Shown piece by piece: positions 52,425 through 62,735 of a stretch of 64,000 nt of DNA. The position numbers were made by a program, and so were the translations under genes. Position 1 is the first letter of the stretch. Each line of letters starts with the position of its first letter. The notes under the pieces were generated by a model. It was given only the letters and a program-made list of their open reading frames with translations. It was not told the origin of the DNA and did no database searches. Source of the DNA: Hyphomicrobium sp. (lineage in GTDB: Bacteria; Pseudomonadota; Alphaproteobacteria; Rhizobiales; Hyphomicrobiaceae); contig JALHMJ010000002.1 in NCBI GenBank assembly GCA_022844105.1, forward strand, positions 62,001 through 126,000. Direction: 5' to 3'.

Positions 52425-54188
52425 TTAGTAGGCCATAACCCAGCAACTCGAATAGCCGGCCGTTTTCAACTGCGAACAAACCGAATTGGCGCCGTCCTTC
52501 GAACCCGGGGGGCCCACGACAAGCCGATGATAGCGGCCCCTCTCCCCGAGATTGGCTTCAGTGACGTCGGGCGTCTTGTTCTGGAGAATGCCGCCATAAC
52601 GCTGCTGCAGATCCGCAAACTGCTGCAAAGCATCGATCCGGCTCGTTCCCGAGGCTGGCACCGAAGCGATCACCGCGACATACCCGAGTCCCGACGGGGC
52701 CGCGGCCTTGGCCGGTACGGACGGTGCGGCCGAATCCGGCAGAGCGGCCGTCTTGGTCACCGGCTTAGGTGCCGGCTTCGGCTTCTCGGCCACCGGCGCA
52801 ACGCTCTCGGAGTTGAGCGATTTCGGCAAGATCGGCGCCGAACGGGGTGCATCGTTGCTGGGCACATCGTTCGCCGCCACTTGCACCGGTTGCGGTTGCT
52901 GGACTGGCGGTTGCTGGACTGGCGGCTGCACGACAATCGGCTGTGGGCGCTGCGCCACCGGCGCACTGCTCGGCGAGGGAACGTCGATCAGGGTCATGCC
53001 GGGCACGGGCACAGATACCCCAGGAACTTCGACGGCGTCCGGCGCTGCGCCGGGCGCTTGAATGGCGCCATCGCGCCCAACGACCAGCGTCTGGACCTTG
53101 CGTCCGCCCCCGCTGTCGGCGTCGGATGCTGCCGACGACGATGGCGCGCTACTGCCGCCGTCACCGAGCCGGCCGAGCAACTTGCTATCGGTATTTGCGA
53201 ATTGTTTGCCGCCGGGTTCCGACGGCTTCACTTTTGATGGGCCCTCAGCGCTCCGCACAACCGGCGTCGGCCCGCCGCCGCTGTCACCGAGAAGGCTCTG
53301 ATAAGAATACGTCAAACCGCCGCCGACCACGATGGCGCCGACGAGCGCTGCGGCGATGGTCATCCACTTGCGGCCGCGCACAGGGTCCTCGGCCTCATAG
53401 CCGTCGTCCTCGTAGCCTTGCGCATTGGGATCGGCATACGCCTGCTGGTCATAGCCCTGCGGCGTGCCGTAGGCGGCCGGATCATATTGCTGTTGCCCCG
53501 CGTAGCCCTGCGGTGCCTGCTGATAGCCGGATTGATGACCCCAGTCGGAGTAGCCCGGCTGAGGGTGGGTCGCCAGATCGGCGGTCAAATGACCGTAGTC
53601 CGGAGCGGCAACAGGCGGCTGCGGCTGCGGGCGGCCCTGCGGCGGCATATAGCTGGCAAGATCGTAGCCGCGCGGATCGCTGGCCGGTTCGGCCGCCGCG
53701 GCCCATTGGTCATACTGCGCACCGCGCAGCGCCGGAGCCGGTTGTTCGGGATAATTTGTGTAGCCCGGGTTGTACGCCGGTTGCTGCGGTGGGGCACCAA
53801 AGGTCTGCGGCGATGGCTGCGGCGGTGCGGCGCCGTAACCGTTTGGGGCCGGCTGGGCCGGACGCCGCGACGGCATCGTCTGTGGAACGTAAGGATCAAA
53901 GAGCGGAGGCGCAGCAGCCGCTTGCGGATCGGCACCCCAGTAATAGCCCTGGTCTGAATGTCCATATCCCGCCTCGACCGGCGGCTGACCGTAACTCTGT
54001 TGCTGCGGATAACCCTGTGGAGCGGCCTGTTGCGGCTTCGGATTGGGAAGCGGGGCTCCGCTAAGCCCTTGCGTCCAAACCGCCAAATCGTAATCGCCTT
54101 GCCCTTGAGCGTTCTGCGGCGGGGCGCCTTGCGGACGCTGCGCCGGCCATCCGCCCGGAGGTGCCTTTGGACTTTCGGAGCGGGACAT
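52425..54188 (-). CDS. SPOR-domain cell-division protein (FtsN-like)
   Basis: 587 residues. The first 265 are rich in Gln, Pro, Tyr and Gly and probably disordered in the cytoplasm. One membrane helix (WMTIAAALVGAIVVGGGLTY, about 272-292) leads to a Pro/Ser/Val-rich periplasmic stalk. The SPOR domain (about 500-587) binds denuded glycan at the division site and ends WVMAY. The layout fits FtsN-like septal proteins. It lies between argS and nagZ in the order common in alphaproteobacteria. Confidence 0.85.
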   Translation of the reverse strand: MSRSESPKAPPGGWPAQRPQGAPPQNAQGQGDYDLAVWTQGLSGAPLPNPKPQQAAPQGYPQQQSYGQPPVEAGYGHSDQGYYWGADPQAAAAPPLFDPYVPQTMPSRRPAQPAPNGYGAAPPQPSPQTFGAPPQQPAYNPGYTNYPEQPAPALRGAQYDQWAAAAEPASDPRGYDLASYMPPQGRPQPQPPVAAPDYGHLTADLATHPQPGYSDWGHQSGYQQAPQGYAGQQQYDPAAYGTPQGYDQQAYADPNAQGYEDDGYEAEDPVRGRKWMTIAAALVGAIVVGGGLTYSYQSLLGDSGGGPTPVVRSAEGPSKVKPSEPGGKQFANTDSKLLGRLGDGGSSAPSSSAASDADSGGGRKVQTLVVGRDGAIQAPGAAPDAVEVPGVSVPVPGMTLIDVPSPSSAPVAQRPQPIVVQPPVQQPPVQQPQPVQVAANDVPSNDAPRSAPILPKSLNSESVAPVAEKPKPAPKPVTKTAALPDSAAPSVPAKAAAPSGLGYVAVIASVPASGTSRIDALQQFADLQQRYGGILQNKTPDVTEANLGERGRYHRLVVGPPGSKDGANSVCSQLKTAGYSSCWVMAY

Positions 54189-54280
54189 TTGCGATCATTC
54201 CTTCAGCTTGAGGCCAACCGCCCGTCCGGTTTTACCGGGGGGGACTGTAGACCCTGCTCGAATCGGCGTTACGGCCAAAT

Positions 54281-56092
54281 CTAGCGCATGGTTTCCGGGG
54301 CCTCGACCCCTAGAACTCCAAGACCTGAGGATATCACCGTACGCGTTGCAGAGACGAGTGCACACCGCGCAACCGTCAGGGCCCCATCCTGTGCTTGGAT
54401 AAAGCGCAAATGTGGCAAATCATTGCCGCGCGTCCAGAGACCATGAAAAGCGGAAGCCAGATCATAGAGATAGAAGGCCAGCCTGTGCGGCTCGCGAGCC
54501 TCTGCCGCGGTTGCAATCAGGCGCGGGTAATGGGCCAGCTTGCGCACAAGGTCGAATTCTGCCGGATCGTCCAACCGCGACAAGTCTGCACGGACGAGCG
54601 CGGCTTTGGAAATTTCGAGCGCCGGCATTTGCTCAGCGACGTTGCGCAACACACTCGCAGCCCGCGCATGCGCATACTGGACGTAGAAGACCGGGTTATC
54701 CTTCGACTGTTCGGTCACCTTGGCGAAGTCGAAATCGAGCGGTTCGAGTTCCTTGCGGTAGAGCATCATGAAGCGCACGGGATCACGGCCGACTTCATCA
54801 ACGACGTCGCGCAGCGTCACGAACGTTCCCGCGCGCTTCGACATCTTGAACGGCTCGCCGCCCTTGTACAGCTTGACGAGTTGCACGACCTTGATCTCGA
54901 GATCGGTCGTGCCGCCGCGCGTCCGCCAGGATTTCAGTTTGCCCTTCTGATCGCGTTCGAGCGCTCCACCGGCCAGTGCCGCCACCGCCGCCAGCATGCG
55001 CGGAATGTATCCGATGTGATCGGCGCCAAAGACGTTGATGAGGTGGGGAAAGCCACGGCTGATCTTATCGAAGTGGTACGCGATATCGCCGGCGAAGTAA
55101 GTGTAGGTTCCATCCGACTTCTGTAGCGCACGATCCATGTCGTCGCCGAACTCTGACGACTTGAACAGCGTCTGCTCGCGATCTTCCCACTCCTCGTCGT
55201 CATGCCCGAGCGGCTTGGCCAGCCGGCCTTCATAAATTAGTCCTTTCGCGCGCAGCGCCGCAATGGCCGCCTGCACTTGATCGACACCACCGCGCGACAG
55301 AGATGCTTCCGACACGAAAACATCATGCCGGATATTGAGGGCGGCCAAATCGTCCTTGATCAGGACGATCATGGCCGCGATCGCCTCTTCGCGCATGACG
55401 GCGAGCCACGCGCCTTCCGGCTGGCCGATAAACCGGTCACCATATTTTTGCGCCAACGCTTCGCCGAGCGGCTTCAGGTAATCGCCGGGGTAAAGCCCCT
55501 CGGGAATATCGCCAATGGCCTCGCCCAGGGCCTCGCGGTAGCGCAAGTGCACCGACCGCGCCAGCACATCCACCTGCCCGCCGGCATCGTTGATGTAGTA
55601 CTCGCGCGTCACCGGATAGCCGGAGAACGCCAATAGATTTGCCAGCGCATCGCCCAGCACGGCGCCGCGGCAATGCCCGACATGCATCGGCCCGGTGGGA
55701 TTGGCGGACACATATTCGACGTTGACACGATCGGCCCGCGCCGCACCGCGCCCGTAGACCTCGCCATCGACAACAATGGCGGTGATGAGCTTCTGGAAGA
55801 CCGCGGGCGTCACCGTGATGTTGAGAAAGCCCGGACCCGCCACGGCGACCGAGGCGATCTCGGGATCACCATCCAGCTTCGCCTTCAAGGCGTCCGCCAA
55901 ATCGCGCGGCTTCATGCCGGCCGGTTTAGCCAGGGTCATGGCGACGTTGGACGCAAAATCGCCGTGGCTCGTGTCGCGCGGCGTCTCGACCTCGATGTGC
56001 GGCAGGCTCACATCGCGCGGGATCAAACCCTCGACCTTGAGATCGGCCAGTACGGCCGCGATCTTGGCCTCGACGTGGGTGAAGACGTTCAT
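54281..56092 (-). CDS. argS: Arginyl-tRNA synthetase
   Basis: 603 residues from ATG 56092; upstream codons in the same frame belong to the antisense of dgt and are rejected. The class I motifs are HVGH in [17 protein letters not shown] (HIGH) and KMSKRAGTF (KMSKS). The N-terminal tRNA-binding domain and the C-terminal anticodon domain with [10 protein letters not shown] are present. It charges tRNA-Arg. It follows dgt by 34 bases. Confidence 0.95.
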   Translation of the reverse strand: MNVFTHVEAKIAAVLADLKVEGLIPRDVSLPHIEVETPRDTSHGDFASNVAMTLAKPAGMKPRDLADALKAKLDGDPEIASVAVAGPGFLNITVTPAVFQKLITAIVVDGEVYGRGAARADRVNVEYVSANPTGPMHVGHCRGAVLGDALANLLAFSGYPVTREYYINDAGGQVDVLARSVHLRYREALGEAIGDIPEGLYPGDYLKPLGEALAQKYGDRFIGQPEGAWLAVMREEAIAAMIVLIKDDLAALNIRHDVFVSEASLSRGGVDQVQAAIAALRAKGLIYEGRLAKPLGHDDEEWEDREQTLFKSSEFGDDMDRALQKSDGTYTYFAGDIAYHFDKISRGFPHLINVFGADHIGYIPRMLAAVAALAGGALERDQKGKLKSWRTRGGTTDLEIKVVQLVKLYKGGEPFKMSKRAGTFVTLRDVVDEVGRDPVRFMMLYRKELEPLDFDFAKVTEQSKDNPVFYVQYAHARAASVLRNVAEQMPALEISKAALVRADLSRLDDPAEFDLVRKLAHYPRLIATAAEAREPHRLAFYLYDLASAFHGLWTRGNDLPHLRFIQAQDGALTVARCALVSATRTVISSGLGVLGVEAPETMR

Positions 56093-56126
56093 GTCGCAAT
56101 GTCCTGGAGAAAGAAGCTTCGCGCCT

Positions 56127-57335
56127 CTAACGCAATTCCGGGGTTTCGGCAAACAGCCGCCGGTGTTCGGCAATCGCGTAACGGTCGGTCTGCCCGGCCA
56201 TATAGTCGGCAGCGAGCCGCGCCCGCTGCCGTCGCGGCAAGTGCTCGCTGATCGCCTGCCACGGCTCCGGCAGCGCCGTTCGATGGTTGGGATCGGCATA
56301 GCAGGCAAAAAGTTCGCGCACGATGCCTTCCGCCGCCGTCATCACGCGCAGGACGCGCGGGTGGCGATAAACGCGATCGAACAAAACCGCCCGCAGCGCT
56401 GACAGGCCTTCTGAACTCTGAGCCGAAAACCCGATCACGGCCCGGCCGGCACCGCGAATGTCGTCGGGCGTAGCCGGAGCGATCTCGGCCAGTTTCATCC
56501 GGCTTTCAACAACCACGTCATGGATCAGGGCAGTGATCATGCGTCGGGTCACTTCGAACACCGCCCGGCCCTTGTCACCCGCCTGCCCATCCGCGAGGAC
56601 GGCCGCCGCGAATGGCCCGGCGAACGGCATGTCCTGCAAGTCTTCAAGCGACAACAGACCGGCGCGCAACCCGTCATCGACGTCGTGCGTCAGATAGGCG
56701 ATATCGTCGGATAGCGCGGCCACTTGCGCTTCTGCGCTGGCCCAGCTTGCAAGTTCGAGCGAGCACCACGTCGCCAGCGGTGCCGCAACCTTTTCGACCG
56801 CACCGGCGAACACCGGACCATTATGCTTGGCCAGCCCCTCCAACGTTTCCCACGTCAGATTGAGGCCATCGAAGCCGCGGTATTTCCGTTCCAGCGCCAT
56901 GACGAGCCGCAAACTCTGGGCGTTGTGATCGAACCCCCCGTGCTCGGCCATGGACCCATCCAGCGCCCGCTCGCCTGCATGCCCGAACGGCGGATGGCCA
57001 AGATCGTGGGCCAGAGCCAGCGCCTCGGCCAGATCTTCATCGAGGCGCAACTGTCGCGCGATCGTGCGTGCGATCTGCGCCACCTCCAGGCTGTGCGTCA
57101 GCCGCGTGCGGTAATGATCACCCTCATGATGAAGGAACACCTGCGTCTTGTGCGTCAGCCGCCGAAATGCGCTGGCGTGCAGAATGCGGTCCCGATCGCG
57201 CTGGAACGGACTGCGGGTCGGACAATCAGGCTGCGGATGGCGCCGGCCGCGCGACGGCACGCCGCCGGCCGCATAAGGTCCCGGCGACCGTTCGCCAGGT
57301 TGCAGATCAGCCCCGTAGCGAGCAAGGTCAGACAT
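56127..57335 (-). CDS. dgt: dGTP triphosphohydrolase-like protein (Dgt, HD domain)
   Basis: 402 residues. The HD site is visible: [18 protein letters not shown] supplies the first His, and [18 protein letters not shown] the His-Asp pair. The second Asp lies in [18 protein letters not shown]. Family members remove triphosphate from dNTPs to balance the pool. It is the first gene of the long minus-strand housekeeping unit, divergent from erpA with 154 bases between. Confidence 0.93.
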   Translation of the reverse strand: MSDLARYGADLQPGERSPGPYAAGGVPSRGRRHPQPDCPTRSPFQRDRDRILHASAFRRLTHKTQVFLHHEGDHYRTRLTHSLEVAQIARTIARQLRLDEDLAEALALAHDLGHPPFGHAGERALDGSMAEHGGFDHNAQSLRLVMALERKYRGFDGLNLTWETLEGLAKHNGPVFAGAVEKVAAPLATWCSLELASWASAEAQVAALSDDIAYLTHDVDDGLRAGLLSLEDLQDMPFAGPFAAAVLADGQAGDKGRAVFEVTRRMITALIHDVVVESRMKLAEIAPATPDDIRGAGRAVIGFSAQSSEGLSALRAVLFDRVYRHPRVLRVMTAAEGIVRELFACYADPNHRTALPEPWQAISEHLPRRQRARLAADYMAGQTDRYAIAEHRRLFAETPELR

Positions 57336-57489
57336 GGTGGAGCACGTTCATGCGGGTTCGACTGTCCACTGTGTTTCGGCGGGCCTATTTGACAGGGGCT
57401 GCAGGCCTCCTATCTTCCTCTTGAACGCAACGCACCGACCTTGGCAATCCCGCACGCCCGGCGCGGCGCCTCAACCCCTAGGGTATTTC

Positions 57490-57822
57490 ATGACCGAAAC
57501 AACCGTCATCGTCACCGCGCCGGCCGCCCGACGCATTGCCGAAATCGTTGCCGCTGAACCCTCGGGCACGATGCTGCGGGTCGCCGTTGAAGGCGGCGGC
57601 TGCTCCGGTTTCAAATATCGGTATGATCTGACACAAGAAGCCGCTGCCGACGACATCGTAATCGAGCGCGATGGCGCCAAGGTGCTGATCGATCCGGTAT
57701 CTCTCGAATATTTGTCCGGTTCGCAGATCGATTTCGTCGATGACTTGATCGGCGCGTCCTTCCAGATCCGCAATCCCCACGCAACATCCTCGTGTGGATG
57801 TGGCACGAGCTTCTCGCTCTGA
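57490..57822 (+). CDS. erpA: Iron-sulfur cluster insertion protein ErpA/IscA type
   Basis: 110 residues from ATG 57490. The A-type carrier Cys are in VEGGGCSGFKY and in the C-terminal SSCGCGTSF. LIDPVSLEYLSGSQIDFVDDLIGASF (shortened) is the family core. It passes Fe-S clusters to target enzymes. ErpA and IscA are hard to separate by sequence alone; the place next to dgt is the usual ErpA-type context here. xthA follows 28 bases downstream. Confidence 0.92.
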   Translation: MTETTVIVTAPAARRIAEIVAAEPSGTMLRVAVEGGGCSGFKYRYDLTQEAAADDIVIERDGAKVLIDPVSLEYLSGSQIDFVDDLIGASFQIRNPHATSSCGCGTSFSL

Positions 57823-57850
57823 TGCCTCACCGGATCGGTCCACGTCGTCC

Positions 57851-58630
57851 ATGAAAGTCGTCACCTGGAACGTCAATGGCGTGAAGGCGCGGCTTGAAAT
57901 CGCGTTGACGTATCTGCGTGAAACCAAGCCCGACGTCATCGGTTTTCAGGAAATCAAATCGATCGACGAAGGGTTCCCCACTGAGGCCTTCGAGGACCTT
58001 GGCTACAAAGTCGCCACTCATGGCCAGAAGGGATTCAACGGGGTCGCAATCCTCTCCCGCCTGCCGATGGAAGACGTCACGCGCGGTTTGCCGGGCGGCG
58101 ACGGCGATGAACAGTCCCGCTACATCGAAGCCACGATCATCGACGGCGGTTTGGCGCTTCGGTTTGCCTCGCTGTACCTGCCGAACGGCAACCCCATCGG
58201 CACCGAGAAATTCACCTACAAGCTCGCTTGGATGCAGCGCTTTGAGGCACACGCCCGCGCGCTGCTCAAAACTGAAATGCCGCTCGTTCTTGCCGGCGAT
58301 TATAACGTGATCCCTGAGCCCGTCGATGCCAAGCGGCCCGCAGCATGGACCGGCGACGCGCTGTTTCAGCCGGAAAGCCGCGCCATGCTCCGGCGCATCG
58401 AGGCCCTAGGGCTGACCGATGCCGTCCGCGCCTGTCACCCCGGACCGGGCGTCTACACGTTTTGGGATTATCAGGCCGGCTCCTGGCAGAAGGACGATGG
58501 CATCCGCATCGATCACGTTCTGCTGTCGCCACAAGCCGCTGACCGCCTCATCGGCGCCGGCGTCGACCGGTTTACTAGAGGCTGGGAAAAACCCTCCGAC
58601 CATGCGCCGGTATGGGTGGAAATCGGATGA
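57851..58630 (+). CDS. xthA: Exodeoxyribonuclease III
   Basis: 259 residues from ATG 57851. The catalytic residues sit in VTWNVNGVKARLE, FQEIKS (metal Glu), LPNGNP, LAGDYNVIPEP (Asp and Asn) and the C-terminal SDHAPVW. It cuts DNA at abasic sites and degrades 3' ends during base-excision repair. It follows erpA and ends seven bases from the convergent ribbon-helix-helix gene. Confidence 0.94.
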   Translation: MKVVTWNVNGVKARLEIALTYLRETKPDVIGFQEIKSIDEGFPTEAFEDLGYKVATHGQKGFNGVAILSRLPMEDVTRGLPGGDGDEQSRYIEATIIDGGLALRFASLYLPNGNPIGTEKFTYKLAWMQRFEAHARALLKTEMPLVLAGDYNVIPEPVDAKRPAAWTGDALFQPESRAMLRRIEALGLTDAVRACHPGPGVYTFWDYQAGSWQKDDGIRIDHVLLSPQAADRLIGAGVDRFTRGWEKPSDHAPVWVEIG

Positions 58631-58636
58631 GAAAAA

Positions 58637-58915
58637 CTAGGCGCGCTTGTTATGCTTGCCGTCGATCTTCAGGTCGTTATCGCCGTCCAACTTCTCGAAG
58701 CTGCTGCCGTTGGCGATATCCAACACACCGAAATCCTTCGACCGCGATTGCGTCGTCGCAACGCCCTCTTGCACCGCTCGCAATCCCCTATTGAGAAGCT
58801 CCCTTACCGCAGCCGCGCGGCTGGGCATTCGTGTGCGGTATCTGAAATCGTCGACAGCTCGCAACTCATGAAGTGTCAGCATGATTTGCAGCCGTTCTTC
58901 GCGCTCCCTTTTCAT
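58637..58915 (-). CDS. Ribbon-helix-helix-like DNA-binding protein
   Basis: 92 residues from ATG 58915, two bases after GGAGG; the frame extends 17 codons further. EERLQIMLTLHELRAVDDFRYRTRMPSRAAAVRELLNRGL (shortened) matches the short ribbon-helix-helix proteins of Rhizobiales: one beta-strand, helix A, and helix B ending in a Leu-Leu-Asn motif. The rest is a charged tail. It has no toxin partner next to it. It may regulate its own or neighbouring genes. Confidence 0.7.
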   Translation of the reverse strand: MKREREERLQIMLTLHELRAVDDFRYRTRMPSRAAAVRELLNRGLRAVQEGVATTQSRSKDFGVLDIANGSSFEKLDGDNDLKIDGKHNKRA

Positions 58916-59088
58916 GTCCTCCACCCAACAATGACTAACAAACCGTAGTTGCCTAAGAAAACGCATTGGTTGTCACTGAGTTCCATTGCGGACAGGACCA
59001 ACACGCCGCTTCTACTGCAAGGTCCTCACTGATCTAATTGAAAAGGATCACAAAATCGACGATCTGTTAGAGAGCGTGGAGGTTGTGT

Positions 59089-59499
59089 ATGGTTCATGTA
59101 TTGCTGCTCGAAGACGACTTTCTCATTTCAATGATGCTGGAAGATGAGCTGCGTGAGCTCGGCCATTGCGTTGTGAGCGTCGCCACCGTCGAGCGCGGAC
59201 TGGCCTTGGTGGTTGAGAGCCCACCTGATTTTGCGGTGATCGATTTTCAACTGGCCGACGGCAATTCATCCGACGTAGTTTCAGAGCTGCAAAAGCGCCA
59301 GATTGCGTTTGTGCTCGTAACTGGGTCGCAGATTGATCGAACCGACGTCAGACTTACCGACGTCGAGGTGCTGGCAAAGCCGGTCAACCTCGATCAGCTC
59401 ACAAGAATTTTGACGCGCGCCACCGTTGCACCGGCTCGTTGTCTGAACTCGCAATCGTCGAAAAAACACCATGGGGTGACTGTCGACGCCCTGGTCTAG
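59089..59499 (+). CDS. Single-domain response regulator
   Basis: 136 residues from ATG 59089, six bases after GGAGG. Only a receiver domain is present: acidic Glu8-Asp9-Asp10, phosphoacceptor Asp52 in FAVIDFQLADG, Thr78 in LVTGS and Lys97 in LAKPV. No output domain follows, only a short basic tail. It must act through partner proteins, as CheY-like or phosphorelay proteins do. No histidine kinase lies nearby. Confidence 0.88.
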   Translation: MVHVLLLEDDFLISMMLEDELRELGHCVVSVATVERGLALVVESPPDFAVIDFQLADGNSSDVVSELQKRQIAFVLVTGSQIDRTDVRLTDVEVLAKPVNLDQLTRILTRATVAPARCLNSQSSKKHHGVTVDALV

Positions 59500-59547
59500 C
59501 CTTGGATGGTTTGCGTCCACGATGGCCGAGGCGAGGGCCCGGACATT

Positions 59548-60579
59548 TCACCGGTTGTTCGGATCTCTCACGTCAGCACCGACGTCGCGGAGCTGCGGCG
59601 CCGTTGTTCCATAGACAAACCCAGACCCCGTCGCCGCTGGGCTGGCCGGCGTCACCCGCACGCTAGGCACGGCGACGACGGGTTCATCGCGGCTTTCTTT
59701 GATTGGAGTAACCGCTTCGCCGTTCTGGCAGCTGCGCTGCGGCTCGGCCGCAAGCAAACCAATGCCTGAAGCATCACGCGTCTCCGGCTTGCGCCCGAAG
59801 CGGTTGCCCCAAGCGGCCACGATACCGGTCGCCTGCTTGCGGATACCTTCCCCCGCTCCGCAATAGATATTCTGGTAGATGTCTTCGATCCACAGCCGGT
59901 CATAGACCGGTGCGTTTTCAACGGCGATAGCAATGAGCGCCAACGCCGTCGCCTTATCGGCCTTTAAATATTTTCCCCGCCACAGGAGATCGGCAAGAAA
60001 CGCCTGCGCGCCGGCATGTCCGCGCTCCGACAAATCGGCCAACCAATGCCGCGCGGTGGCTGCATCTTCATCAACACCGTCGCCCGACAACTTCAATTTC
60101 GCCAATTCGAATTGCGCATCCTCGTCGGCAAATGTGGTCGAGGCATTTTGCAGATAAATGACCGCTTGCTGCGGATTGGCCTTGAGACCGATCTCTTTCA
60201 AGCCGCGCCGCATATAGCCCGCCAAGGCCGTCAGTGATTTACCGACATACGGCGCGCGGGGATCGTCATCGGGATCGGCATCGGCATACTCGTTGGCGAT
60301 CTGTTGAAACAGCAGATACGCCTTGGCGTGATTGGTGTGCGCCCCGGAGTTGTCGCTGTAGATGCGCGCCAGGTAGTACTCGGCCATGAACTCGCTCTTC
60401 GCAGCAGCGAATTCAAGCGCGGGAATCGCAATCTCGAAATAGCCGCCCTGATAGGCGCTCATGCCTTGCTTCAACGCCTCGCGCGGCGAGTCAAACGTCA
60501 CCGTTTGCGCGAACGCGCCCGCAGCGAACAGGGGAATAAGCGTAGCTGCGAACGCAGCACTGAATCTAGATATCCGCAT
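59548..60579 (-). CDS. exoR: ExoR-like periplasmic Sel1-repeat regulator
   Basis: 343 residues from ATG 60579. A signal peptide ([20 protein letters not shown]) precedes Sel1-like repeats that follow S. meliloti ExoR in order: [70 protein letters not shown] and [17 protein letters not shown]. ExoR binds the sensor ExoS in the periplasm and restrains ChvI, controlling exopolysaccharide and motility. About 80 C-terminal residues here are extra and Pro/Val-rich. The start overlaps the ilvD end by 14 bases, suggesting coupled translation. Homology is by reading only. Confidence 0.72.
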   Translation of the reverse strand: MRISRFSAAFAATLIPLFAAGAFAQTVTFDSPREALKQGMSAYQGGYFEIAIPALEFAAAKSEFMAEYYLARIYSDNSGAHTNHAKAYLLFQQIANEYADADPDDDPRAPYVGKSLTALAGYMRRGLKEIGLKANPQQAVIYLQNASTTFADEDAQFELAKLKLSGDGVDEDAATARHWLADLSERGHAGAQAFLADLLWRGKYLKADKATALALIAIAVENAPVYDRLWIEDIYQNIYCGAGEGIRKQATGIVAAWGNRFGRKPETRDASGIGLLAAEPQRSCQNGEAVTPIKESRDEPVVAVPSVRVTPASPAATGSGFVYGTTAPQLRDVGADVRDPNNR

Positions 60580-62290
60580 AGCAGACAACTTCAGCCTTTC
60601 CTCCACGATGGGTCACGGCGCCAAAGCGCGCTGGCCCCACCTGATCCGCGAACTTGCGGATCGCGCCTGTCTGATAGGCATTGGGCGGTGCCGTCCACGC
60701 CTTGCGGCGCGTCTCCAGAACCGCTGCATCGACGTCGAGTTCGAGCGTGCCTTTGTCGGCATCGATCGTGATGATGTCGCCATTCTCGATCAGTCCGATC
60801 GGCCCACCGACGGCGGCTTCCGGACCGACGTGGCCGATGCAGAAGCCGCGCGTGGCGCCCGAAAAGCGCCCATCGGTGATCAAGGCCACTTTGTCGCCCA
60901 TGCCCTGGCCGTAAAGCGCAGCCGTGGTCGACAGCATCTCGCGCATGCCAGGTCCGCCTTTAGGCCCCTCATAGCGAATGACGAGCACTTCGCCTTCCTT
61001 GAAGTTGCCGGCGCCGACCGCGGCGAAGGCATCCTCCTCGCATTCGAACACGCGCGCGGGACCGGAGAATTGCAATTTCTTGAGACCGGCAACTTTCACG
61101 ATCGCGCCTTCCGGTGCAAGCGAGCCCTTGAGTCCGACCACACCGCCGGTCGGCGACAGCGGATTGGAAACCGGATAGACGACTTTCTGATTGGTATTGA
61201 AGGTTACGCTTGCGAGATTTTCCGCCATGGTCCGGCCGGTGACGGTGATGCAATCGCCATGCAGGAAACCTCCGTCAAGCAAGGCCTTCAAAACCTGCGG
61301 CACGCCGCCAATCTCGAACACGTCTTTTGCAACGAATTGCCCGCCCGGCTTCAAGTCTGCAATGTACGGCGTGCGCTTGAAGATTTCGGCCACGTCAAAA
61401 AGATCGAATTCGATGCCGCACTCGTTGGCCATCGCCGGCAGATGCAGCGCGGCATTCGTTGACCCGCCCGTGGCGGCAACGACGGTCGCGGCATTCTCGA
61501 ACGCCTTCCGTGTGGCGATGTCGCGAGGGCGCAATTGCTCGGCAACGAGCCGCATCACGGCCTTGCCGCTGGCAACCGCGTAGCTGTCGCGTTCTTCGTA
61601 AGGTGCCGGCGATCCGGCCGAACCCGGCAACGCAAGGCCGATCGCTTCCGATACCATGGCCATGGTATTGGCCGTGAATTGACCACCGCACGCTCCCGCG
61701 CTCGGACAAGCGACGCATTCCAATTCATGCAGATCGTTCGCCGACATTTTTCCGGCCGAATACATGCCGACGCCCTCGAACACATCGACAACCGTAACGT
61801 CCTTGCCGCGAAAACGCCCCGGCAGAATGGAGCCGCCGTACATGAAGACCGACGGAACGTTGAGACGCAGCATCGCCATCATCGTGCCGGGCAAAGATTT
61901 GTCGCATCCGGCAATGCCGACGAGCGCATCGTAACAGTGACCGCGCATGGTCAGTTCAATGGAATCGGCAATAACTTCGCGCGACACGAGCGACGACTTC
62001 ATGCCTTGGTGGCCCATGGCGATACCATCGGTAACCGAGATCGTACAAAACTCGCGCGGTGTACCGCCGGCTTCGTTGACGCCCACCTTGGCAGCCTGAG
62101 CCTGGCGCATCAGCGCGATATTGCACGGTGCAGCTTCATTCCAGCACGAGACGACGCCGACAAACGGGCGGTTGATCTGTTCTTCCGTCAAACCCATCGC
62201 ATAATAATACGAACGATGCGGCGCACGCGACGGCCCGACGGTGACATGGCGGCTTGGCAGTTTCGATTTGTCGAACGTCTTCGCGTCCAT
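60566..62290 (-). CDS. ilvD: Dihydroxy-acid dehydratase
   Basis: 574 residues. IlvD makes the 2-keto acids for valine, isoleucine and leucine. Fe-S ligand Cys are in [20 protein letters not shown] and [23 protein letters not shown] and [12 protein letters not shown] are the dehydratase motifs. The N-terminal part [15 protein letters not shown] matches the [4Fe-4S]-like group. Its stop overlaps the ExoR-like start; it has 445 bases upstream without a gene. Confidence 0.95.
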   Translation of the reverse strand: MDAKTFDKSKLPSRHVTVGPSRAPHRSYYYAMGLTEEQINRPFVGVVSCWNEAAPCNIALMRQAQAAKVGVNEAGGTPREFCTISVTDGIAMGHQGMKSSLVSREVIADSIELTMRGHCYDALVGIAGCDKSLPGTMMAMLRLNVPSVFMYGGSILPGRFRGKDVTVVDVFEGVGMYSAGKMSANDLHELECVACPSAGACGGQFTANTMAMVSEAIGLALPGSAGSPAPYEERDSYAVASGKAVMRLVAEQLRPRDIATRKAFENAATVVAATGGSTNAALHLPAMANECGIEFDLFDVAEIFKRTPYIADLKPGGQFVAKDVFEIGGVPQVLKALLDGGFLHGDCITVTGRTMAENLASVTFNTNQKVVYPVSNPLSPTGGVVGLKGSLAPEGAIVKVAGLKKLQFSGPARVFECEEDAFAAVGAGNFKEGEVLVIRYEGPKGGPGMREMLSTTAALYGQGMGDKVALITDGRFSGATRGFCIGHVGPEAAVGGPIGLIENGDIITIDADKGTLELDVDAAVLETRRKAWTAPPNAYQTGAIRKFADQVGPARFGAVTHRGGKAEVVCYADI

Positions 62291-62735
62291 TCTTCATTTC
62301 CTCTAAAGCTCGACCACCGAGAGACGGAACACATCCGGACGGATGATCAGTCCCGACACACTTGGGAGCTTCGAATGCGTTTAGCTATTGCTTGCCCGAC
62401 CCGCATGCACCCGCGGCTCGGGCCGTCCATTGAGACGCCGGGCCACTATGTGTGTCGCTCCGTTTTGTGGCTCAAAAGAGGCATGTTTCCAAGCCTTTCG
62501 TGGCCATCAAGCAACATTTACTCTGAATTGTTCGGCAGTGTTTTTTAGCCCCACCGGCCGCTGACCCAATCTGCCAGCCACCGCCGGGGTTTAGCCGGCC
62601 CGCATGGCGCCAGCGCGGCCCGATCGGGGCAGGTTAACGACCGCGCCGCGTCAACTGTGGCGCCGGCGGCCGCCGCCCCTTACACTCACGGCGGGCTCGC
62701 CAAAATTCGGGCCGCCGCGTCGAACCGGAACCAAC
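62291..62735. other. Divergent intergenic region between ilvD and M48 protease genes
   Basis: 445 bases, GC-rich to the right of 62560 and mixed on the left. A run of six T lies at 62541-62546. Frames opening here, for example a 58-codon one from 62374, show no protein signature. I see no repeat or RNA gene. The promoters for ilvD (left side) and the M48 gene (right side) must be here. Confidence 0.5.

Noticed and set aside
52847-54064. 405-codon plus-strand frame opposite the SPOR protein gene
   Set aside because: Arg/Pro/Ser-rich shadow of a Gln/Pro-rich reading frame.
61535-62548. Long plus-strand frame opposite ilvD
   Set aside because: It mirrors ilvD codons, has no recognisable motif, and ilvD is a complete match on the other strand.
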